64,000 nt of DNA from Psychroflexus sp. MES1-P1E (lineage in GTDB: Bacteria > Bacteroidota > Bacteroidia > Flavobacteriales > Flavobacteriaceae), in contig NZ_PJBS01000306.1 in the NCBI RefSeq assembly GCF_002836055.1, positions 16,097 through 80,096 of the forward strand, written 5' to 3'. Under the pieces are notes generated by a model that saw only the letters and a list, made by a program, of their open reading frames with translations, made no database searches and was not told where the DNA came from. Of the stretch, positions 57,297-64,000 are shown in pieces. The translations under genes and the position numbers were made by a program. Each line of letters begins with the position of its first letter. Position 1 is the stretch's first letter.

Positions 57297-59639
57297 TTAA
57301 TCTCTATTTTGGAAATACTCGTTAAATGCCTGCATAAAAGCTTGATTCTCTTCTGGTGTGTGCATTAAAAAATAATAACTTATAAAACGTTCTAATTGAA
57401 TTGAACTCAATAGATAGTTATATACCGCGGTTATATTAGCCTGCTGCGCGAACAAATAATTATTTTGCGCATCAAGTAGCTGAACAATATTAACGGCACC
57501 ATTGGAGTAGGAAACTTGTGTAAGTTCCAAACTCTCTTTGGCCGCGGTCTCAGATATTTCTGAAATTTCAATATTGGCAATCTGATTAATTAAGTCTAAA
57601 ACCGCAGTATTAACATTTGCCTCTATACTTAAGGCTACGTTGTCTTTATTGATAATGAGTTGGTCCTGCTGTATGGTCGCTATTTGCTTATTAATGTTGG
57701 TTTGTGTTCTATTAAAAATTGGGATGGAAAGACTTGCAGCAACAAAGTATTGACCAGTAGGAACTCCCTCTACAACATGTTGGGACCCCTCACCACTTCT
57801 ACTAAACTCATTATTATATTGTGCCTGTAAAGCTAATGTTGGTAAAAATCTACCTGGACCATTTAATTTTATGCTGCGCTTATTGGCGTTTAAACTATAA
57901 TCTAACGATTTTATTTCTGGCGCATTTTCTTTCGCAATCTTCACCAAATAGTCAATGAAAGGCTTACGTGATTTTGGATCGTCTATCAGATCGCGTAATT
58001 GCTGATAGTTATAATTTTTTAAGATGCCTTCGCCTAATTCAGCTTCGTCAATGTCAATTTTATAATCTATTGGGTTATTCAGTAATTGATTCAATACAAA
58101 AAAGGTCTGTGCTAGTTGGTTAGAAGCCTCAACTAGGCTTTGCATATTTTGAGCTGCCTCACTTCTAAATCGCAAAACATCTGCTTTCCCAGATTGCCCA
58201 GCTTCATAATTTTGTTTTGCAATTTGTAAATTCTTCTTTGTAAGATTTAAATTCTGATTCTGAATTTGCAGATTTGCTTTTAAAATTAACGCATTGAAAT
58301 AGACGTTTGACACTTCAAATATGGCATCTAATTGATCAGAATTGTATAATTCTTCTTGTGCTTTTAATAATTCTTTCTGAATGGTAATATTTGCATTTAC
58401 TGCTTCAGAAAATAAAGTTTGGTTTAAAGCAATACCTCCAATGGTTGAAAACTCTGGAGCTTGTCCTAGCGATACTTCTGCAATATTTGGGTCCACATAA
58501 GTGCCACTCGCATTTGCTGTAACGCTCGGGTAATAATTACTTTTCGATGTTCTTACGTCCTGTTCACTTAGTTCAATTTCTTTCTGACTTGCCTGTAAAC
58601 TTAAGTTCTCACCAACTACAGTTTTCATAACATCTAAAAGGTTGTACTTTTTTTCTGAAACCACATTTGCAAAATCCCCAACAAAATTGGTGTTAGCCAC
58701 CAAACTAAACTTTATAGACAGACCAACTTTTTCAGCTGTATTTTTATTTAAGGTAAGTTTATCGTCAAACTCAAGAAATACTTGTGACTCTGAAAGATTT
58801 TGTCCGTTTACGTACGATTCTATAATAAGTGCTATGCGCCTAAAAAACTGCTCTAGATTATCTCCGGAATTGTTTGTCGCCATCATACCATTTTTCACAT
58901 CACCAATTGTAGTGTTCGTAAACGATGGTATTTTTTTTTCGATGAGCTTAGCTGCTATTTTAGAAATATCATTGTCATTCAGAAAAAAACCACTCGCTAA
59001 ATAAAAGGCATCAATATCGTTATTAATGGCATTTGATATATCGTCACTAGTTGTGTAAGGAATCATTTTAAATTCAACACCTAATTCTTGAGATACTTTA
59101 TTAAACAAGTCTTTAAAAGGTAAGACATTTACTAAGCCTTCCTCCACGGCAATACCTACTGTAGTGAAACTTGATAGTTCTTGTAAAGTACTTAAATCTC
59201 TCTTATAAGATTGTGGCAGAATTATATATGTAAAATTTGAAATTACTGAAGTCTCTTTATCTCCATCTATAAAGTCAAAATCTTTATTAATTTCACCAAA
59301 TAAAATAGTAGGTTTTTGGAACGTCTTTATTTTAGAAATAACTACGTTATTAGTAAGGCCAAAAGAAAGTATAATATCCGCATTACTATTTAATAGCATA
59401 TTATAATTTGTCGCTGCTTTTTCTAAATTGAAATTATTAATTAACACGTTAGCTTCAGAAAAACTAATTGTTGCATCTTCTCCAACAACAGCCTTTATTT
59501 CGTTTCTCAACCTTGAAAGAAGCTCCGTAGATTCTTCTGTTTTCGTATCGAGAAGAAGACCAATATTATAGTTTTTTTTAGTTTGTGAAAAGGCCACGAT
59601 GGTAACCATTAGTGACACTATTAAGAAGTACTTTTTCAT
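57297..59639 (-). CDS. TolC-type outer membrane factor with N-terminal binding-protein-like domain
   Basis: 780 residues against about 430-480 for a normal TolC protein. After the signal peptide, about residues 22-330 look like an ABC-transporter substrate-binding (type 1 periplasmic) domain: NYNIGLLLDTKTEES, NSNADIILSFGLTN and ITTFTNTTIGD-like segments. The usual TolC repeats begin at about 350 (NLLDVMKTVVGENLSLQAS) and continue to the C-terminus. It is the first gene of the efflux operon. Confidence 0.88.
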   Translation of the reverse strand: MKKYFLIVSLMVTIVAFSQTKKNYNIGLLLDTKTEESTELLSRLRNEIKAVVGEDATISFSEANVLINNFNLEKAATNYNMLLNSNADIILSFGLTNNVVISKIKTFQKPTILFGEINKDFDFIDGDKETSVISNFTYIILPQSYKRDLSTLQELSSFTTVGIAVEEGLVNVLPFKDLFNKVSQELGVEFKMIPYTTSDDISNAINNDIDAFYLASGFFLNDNDISKIAAKLIEKKIPSFTNTTIGDVKNGMMATNNSGDNLEQFFRRIALIIESYVNGQNLSESQVFLEFDDKLTLNKNTAEKVGLSIKFSLVANTNFVGDFANVVSEKKYNLLDVMKTVVGENLSLQASQKEIELSEQDVRTSKSNYYPSVTANASGTYVDPNIAEVSLGQAPEFSTIGGIALNQTLFSEAVNANITIQKELLKAQEELYNSDQLDAIFEVSNVYFNALILKANLQIQNQNLNLTKKNLQIAKQNYEAGQSGKADVLRFRSEAAQNMQSLVEASNQLAQTFFVLNQLLNNPIDYKIDIDEAELGEGILKNYNYQQLRDLIDDPKSRKPFIDYLVKIAKENAPEIKSLDYSLNANKRSIKLNGPGRFLPTLALQAQYNNEFSRSGEGSQHVVEGVPTGQYFVAASLSIPIFNRTQTNINKQIATIQQDQLIINKDNVALSIEANVNTAVLDLINQIANIEISEISETAAKESLELTQVSYSNGAVNIVQLLDAQNNYLFAQQANITAVYNYLLSSIQLERFISYYFLMHTPEENQAFMQAFNEYFQNRD

Positions 59640-60494
59640 TGATTGGTTAGTTTTTACAATTCTGAAAGTTATGTTATTGTAATAAATTTAATATTAAATC
59701 TGATAAATATAGAAAGATGTTTACTTTATTTCCAGTTTTAAAGAACAAGTTAATTGATCTGAAGTCAGATTAATTAATTTTTTTATTTTAATTGATATTA
59801 AATAATATTTGGCGCAAAAAAAGGTGTTGCCAGATACGAGGTTTAGTTCTTTAGTGTGCTAGATTCTTGGATAACTAGATAATTAGACCCCCCTTCGCTG
59901 AAGCTGCTGAGGTCATGTTGTTCGATTGCTGAATTGTTAGATAGGCAGGTTGGTAGTAATAGTGAAATGTTCATCTAAAATACGATTATACGATTCAACA
60001 AATCAACTTTTTCACTTGCAACTTGTAAACTTCAACTTGCAACTTTCTCTATTTTTCACCCAAAATTTAAATTTCATCTTAACACGGAAAATTTTGCTTT
60101 GAGCAGGCTAGAGCGCTGGCAAAACAATAAAAATAAAGGTTGCATTTAACTTTGGAAACAATTACGGCTCGTTGGGCTATATTCTTGGCTATTTAGCGTT
60201 GAGGGAATATCCAATGAACATTATTGGCTTAATACGATTTGAAACAAGGTTATTATAAAATGTAGGATCCAAATCCAATCATCCATAGAATCATCCGTTT
60301 AGATTTCTATACCCTTACTCTAATAAAAACTCCAATTTATCTTTTCTGAGATTCTATTTTACAAATTGTTTGTAGATAGGGTTTAAAGGTTATCTGCCAT
60401 AGTATCTAAAGTATCTTTACTTCACTTGAGATATGTATTTAAAGACACCCGTATTTACCATTTGTATAAATGCTCTAACAATATGTTTTTACTT
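59640..60494. other. Intergenic region upstream of the efflux operon
   Basis: No gene is visible. Low-complexity stretches occur at 59866-59960 (repeated TTGGATAACTAGATAATTAG-like words) and 59996-60050 (repeated ACTTGCAACTT). A short open piece around 60150 gives FGNNYGSLGYILGYLALREY and is unassigned. Confidence 0.6.
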
Positions 60495-61196
60495 TTAAAT
60501 ACGTGCTAAAACACTCTTTCTAAATGATTTACCTATAGGTACTTTTAAATCTTTATTTAGTGTGATTAGATTACCATCAATCAATTTTATTTTATCAAAA
60601 TTGATGATAAATGATTTGTGAATTTGAAGGAAGTTCGAAGGCAATTTTTCTGCGAAATCAGATAGTGTTTTCGGAGTTAAAATCATTTTATCAGTACCTA
60701 TTTTAATATAATTTCCATATGCTTCAATATGAAAAATATCGTCAAAGTTAATTTTTTTTAATACTCTTCTTGTCGCTTTTTAAAAAATAGACGTTGCGGC
60801 TTCCGTTCGATCTACAAATATTGTTTTGGCTTGCTCAGTTGATTTTTGCTGCACTTTTAAAACAGCTTGTAAAAACCGCTCTAAAGAAAATGGTTTTAAT
60901 AAGTAATCTATAACCGATAATTCAAAACCTTCCACTGCATATTCTGGATAAGCTGTTGTAATAATTACATTTGGTTTTTGCTGCATCGTTTTTAATAAAC
61001 TTAAACCCGAAAGCTTTGGCATATTGATATCTAAGAATAGGATATCCACTTTTTTTTGTCGAAGAACTTCCATCACTTCAAATGCGTTTTTACAAGAAGC
61101 TATCAATTCTAAATTAGGAATTGATTCCATGTAAGTTTCTATTATTTGACGAGCTATAAGCTCATCATCCGCTATGACACATTGTAATAGTTTCAT
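60495..61196 (-). pseudogene. LytTR-family response regulator, interrupted by a stop
   Basis: The first 138 codons are a normal receiver domain (Asp10/11, phospho-acceptor Asp56 in FLDINMPK). An in-frame TAA at 60780 interrupts the gene. The same frame continues without shift into a LytTR DNA-binding domain (FDDIFHIEAYGNYIKIGTDK, then LPSNFLQIHKSFIINFDKI) to 60495. One nonsense change therefore separates sensor-input and DNA-binding parts. An ATG inside the second half exists but would yield only 63 residues. Confidence 0.85.
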
Positions 61197-61197
61197 A

Positions 61198-61574
61198 TTA
61201 TAAATTAAGTGATAGTTCTACACTAAAAGTTTCAGGAGTGTCCTTAAAATTTAAGGAATGTTTTTCTGGGTATATTAATGACAATCGTTTTTTTACATTT
61301 TGTAAGCCAATACCATTTTACCTTTTTCTATCTCTTTTTTAGTAAGAACTATAGGATCAATGGAGTTTTTACATATAAATATAAGTTTGTCATTTATTTC
61401 TTTTATGGATACACAAACACTATTTTTTTTATCTTTTGTATTCCCTAAATGTTTAAAAGCATTTTCAACAAAAATGATGAACAACATTGGCGCAATTTTT
61501 TTGATGATAAGTTTCCTGTTTTAAAAAGCTTAATATCTGTTGTGTTTTCTAATCTAATTTGCTCTAACGACATA
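61198..61574 (-). pseudogene. LytS-type histidine kinase remnant
   Basis: C-terminal piece of a sensor kinase: DYMSLEQIRLENT-type dimerisation segment, MLFIIFVENAFKHLGNT (N box) and, after a frameshift near 61300, GIGLQNVKKRLSLIYPEKH. Its stop lies 1 base before the response regulator. Everything upstream is cut off by the MITE copy 2. The N-terminal membrane part is not found. Confidence 0.8.
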
Positions 61575-61576
61575 TA

Positions 61577-61736
61577 ATACCAATTTAAACCTATAATGTC
61601 GCAATAAATCATTTCTTTTTCGCTTGCTTTTCATCAAAATAATTACCGTAGCTAAGGCTATGCTAGTTATTTTTTTTTCAATCAATCAAAAAATAATTCA
61701 ATTTATTTATACAACATTATAAATATGATTTGGTAT
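61577..61736. repeat. MITE-like element, copy 2
   Basis: 160 bp, the reverse complement of copy 1 at 52553 with scattered differences. The ends read ATACCAATTTAA and TGATTTGGTAT. It lies directly upstream of the kinase remnant. Confidence 0.85.
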
Positions 61737-61772
61737 ACTAACAACTTTCACTTTTACTAAATCGAGTTCCCA

Positions 61773-61806
61773 GATTCATGAATACCCGAAAATTACAACG
61801 CATGAG
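61773..61806 (+). repeat. 34-bp direct repeat, copy A
   Basis: GATTCATGAATACCC and the following 19 bases match 63957-63990 at 28 of 34 positions; all six differences are transitions. The two copies flank the methyltransferase gene. Confidence 0.7.
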
Positions 61807-61936
61807 TATGGCTCAAGTAATCCTGCAGTATAAATACGGAAAAGTCGCCACTCAAACTAGTACCGTATATTTTTAATTCGGCATCATACTGTTACTGTGG
61901 ATGTAACCAAAATTTAGGTATTCACAAGTTGTGTGG

Positions 61937-63556
61937 CTATGGATTAGATTTAAATAAACCTATTGAAACAGTGGCCAAATCTGAGTTTGGAAATTTTCTA
62001 ATTCCGTATTCTTCTGAGCTTAACCCAGCTTCTCGAATCACTTTTTCAAACTCATCAACTTCAAGGATATACTGGTCTGAATATCCATGTGTTAAATCAT
62101 AAGCTGTCGCCGCTGTTTTGCCAATATTTTTTGCAATAAGCTCGGGGTTTACCGTGTGCAGCTCAATCAGCAATAAGCCAAATTTTTGAACATACGGAGT
62201 CCATTTTTTAATATGTTGTTTTAAAGATTCTGAAACTAAATTATTGTCTAATCTTTTGCCTTCAAAAGTATATGCACCGGAAGAAGAACTCACTCTTAAG
62301 TTTTTGTTTTCGGCAGGGGTTTTCCAAATTCTATTATGATCTAAAAAAGTACGTACGTTCAGTAAATTTTTTAAATCAATATCATATTTTTCCTGTAAAT
62401 CTTGAGCCAAAAGATCAGGGTCTCCAATATCTCCCCAAATAATCTTTGCCCATATGTCTGCCTGAATTAAATTTGCTCTAGATGCTTTTAGGGCAGCTTC
62501 ATTATAATCTACGCCAATTATTTTTAAGGGGTGTTCTTCTAAGACTGTACCTCGATAGGTTTGATTTTCGATAACTGTAAATAAATGCTTTAGAAAGGCG
62601 CCATTTCCACATCCTAAATCTAAAATTCCTTTAGGTTGTTCTTGAATTGGTTTATTGAAAAGATCAATAATAATTTCATCAACCACTTTAAAGTAGGCGG
62701 CATGTGCACCGCCGCTTCCCCAAACATTCATTTCTCTATCAACGTGTTTTTCTTCTTTTTCATTGACAGATTTTTTAAGCACTAATGGGTCTCCAAAGAT
62801 AAGGTCGTCCAATTTTCTGAGTGTTGGAATATAAGAAACGGTCACGCCGTAAGCACTTGCTCTTTTCGCAAAAAACAATCCATATTCAGTAAATTCATAA
62901 GAGTCATTGATAATATTAAACCAACCAAAATCAGCTAAAATATCGAGCAATCGTTCAAAGTGGATGTGATTTTGGTGAAATTCTTCAGGTTTAAACCTAG
63001 TTTCCATAAAATACTTGTGAAACATTCCGCTAATTCCTAAATTAACAATGGTCGGCCCCACGATAATTCCTTCGATGTGTGTAAGAATCTGTTCTTGTAT
63101 CGTTCGCTTTAATTTGTTCTCTGACAACTCAAGTCCAAAGTTTTTTTTATGTTTTTTATAAATACTTTCCAGCTTCAGAAAAGGAGCCACCATAAATTTT
63201 ATAGGATGATAATTTTCAGACAGATGCAAAAGATCTAAAGCTTCTTCGTAGAGGAAAAAGTGATTAAAAGCAATTTCTGATGTATCATTTATTTCAAAAG
63301 TGATGTTATTTTTCTGATTATCCACATGTTGATTTAACCAGCCTTGTGAACACAAACCTCTTAAAGCAACGTTTAAATACCCTTCATTTGCATTGAATTT
63401 TGCAGCTAATGTTGTAAGGTCTTCCTTTTTATGCAATAATAGATACTCTATGATACCGTGTTTTTTTAAAGAAGAGGCCGTTGGAGTCATAACAATGCCA
63501 TCAAGATGACGAAACAATTTACCGCGTAATAAAACTGACTTTTCTTTAGAAATCAT
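61937..63556 (-). CDS. Class I SAM-dependent methyltransferase with duplicated N-terminal module
   Basis: 539 residues. The C-terminal half is a Rossmann methyltransferase with motif I LDLGCGNGA (312-320). The N-terminal half contains two related modules of about 110 residues: HLDGIVMTPT (17) and HIEGIIVGPT (160) start them, and GWLN (72) and GWFN (211) occupy equivalent places. The modules look like winged helices and may form a dimerisation or substrate-binding cap, as in O-methyltransferases of secondary metabolism. Substrate unknown. Confidence 0.8.
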   Translation of the reverse strand: MISKEKSVLLRGKLFRHLDGIVMTPTASSLKKHGIIEYLLLHKKEDLTTLAAKFNANEGYLNVALRGLCSQGWLNQHVDNQKNNITFEINDTSEIAFNHFFLYEEALDLLHLSENYHPIKFMVAPFLKLESIYKKHKKNFGLELSENKLKRTIQEQILTHIEGIIVGPTIVNLGISGMFHKYFMETRFKPEEFHQNHIHFERLLDILADFGWFNIINDSYEFTEYGLFFAKRASAYGVTVSYIPTLRKLDDLIFGDPLVLKKSVNEKEEKHVDREMNVWGSGGAHAAYFKVVDEIIIDLFNKPIQEQPKGILDLGCGNGAFLKHLFTVIENQTYRGTVLEEHPLKIIGVDYNEAALKASRANLIQADIWAKIIWGDIGDPDLLAQDLQEKYDIDLKNLLNVRTFLDHNRIWKTPAENKNLRVSSSSGAYTFEGKRLDNNLVSESLKQHIKKWTPYVQKFGLLLIELHTVNPELIAKNIGKTAATAYDLTHGYSDQYILEVDEFEKVIREAGLSSEEYGIRKFPNSDLATVSIGLFKSNP

Positions 63557-64000
63557 AAAATTATTATTTATTTATAAAATATAACGCTAGCTTATAATTT
63601 TTTTGAATCATACTATTATTACCTGTTATAGCCCTAGGTTGATTTATTGCATTTTAAGTTCAATTATATGTATCAATATTTTAAAATCAACAATATAGTA
63701 AATTTTTCAGGAATTGTTTTGAAGGAAAATCGTAAATGTTTTATATATGAATCCATTTAAATTCAAGCCATACACCTTCCCACTTCACTCCTCGTATCGC
63801 TTCGTGAAAATCGTGTTTACTCGCACCACTTCTATTTGATAAAATAGGGGTTCGTGAACCCTAAAGAATGTCATTACGGTTTTAAATAATCATTTGAGAA
63901 GAAAAAGTAAAGGAAGATTAGGGTCCGCAAAATGCTTTTGCTGGATCGACACAGGAGATTCACAAATACCCAAAAATCATAACGCATAAGGAGAATAGAG
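63557..64000. other. Intergenic right end
   Basis: No gene is seen; it holds copy B of the 34-bp repeat and AT-rich sequence. Confidence 0.6.
63957..63990 (+). repeat. 34-bp direct repeat, copy B
   Basis: Pairs with 61773-61806. Confidence 0.7.

Noticed and set aside
60110-60132. tRNA-like words AGGCTAGAGCGCTGGC
   Set aside because: No cloverleaf can be built around them.

Overview
The window is A+T-rich chromosome from a gliding-type member of the Bacteroidota, most likely Flavobacteriaceae. The evidence is the gliding genes gldH, gldE and gldD in their usual company (ricT-gldH-pbp1A and mutY-ssb-gldE-gldD), a 29-residue Lys/Arg-rich ribosomal peptide of the COX24 type, HU-SPOR and DUF4199 proteins, and promoters with the Bacteroidota -7 element TAnnTTTG, several of them with a TTG near -33. 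I cannot name the species.

Layout. 1-11.9 kb: cell wall synthesis, gliding, a ketoacyl synthase with biotin synthase, recX, RNase G, HU, mutY, ssb. 12-19.6 kb: a metallo-beta-lactamase-fold lipoprotein, an EamA exporter, TrhO, and a methionine operon (metY, an OsmC protein, metX, homoserine dehydrogenase) behind a SAM riboswitch. 19.7-25.5 kb: a probable structured RNA upstream of recA, recA, a lipoprotein/ECF sigma/anti-sigma-like cluster, an HU-SPOR protein, a thioesterase. 25.5-27 kb: a decayed IS630-type element. 27-42.3 kb: ribosomal proteins bL27 and bL21, a paired M16 peptidase operon, a haem operon (hemA-hemC-hemD) divergent from an AraC regulator, Mpg, an ATP-dependent DNA ligase, an S41 protease and a deaminase. 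42.4-52.8 kb: an accessory island that starts at tRNA-Ala and carries a decayed integrase, a restriction/defence operon, a serine hydrolase and remnants of IS30 and IS110 elements. 52.8-64 kb: an RND efflux operon, a broken LytS/LytTR two-component pair, and a methyltransferase with an internal duplication.

The most interesting unit is at 44.2-50.1 kb. A small XRE regulator, HsdS, an ABC/SMC-type ATPase, an HNH-type nuclease and HsdM follow each other on one strand, with 4-bp overlaps at two of the junctions. The modification and specificity subunits of a type I system are present, but there is no HsdR. The position of the motor/nuclease is taken by an ATPase-HNH pair resembling PtuA/PtuB of Septu. 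I infer that this is a single defence system in which HsdM-HsdS marks self and the ATPase-nuclease pair is the effector.

Other points: a MITE-like element is present twice in opposite orientations, and one copy ends a histidine kinase pseudogene. A tRNA-Ala pseudogene with a replaced T-arm lies next to the intact tRNA. The efflux outer-membrane protein carries an extra binding-protein-like domain. A 12-bp Fur-like palindrome separates hemA from the AraC gene.
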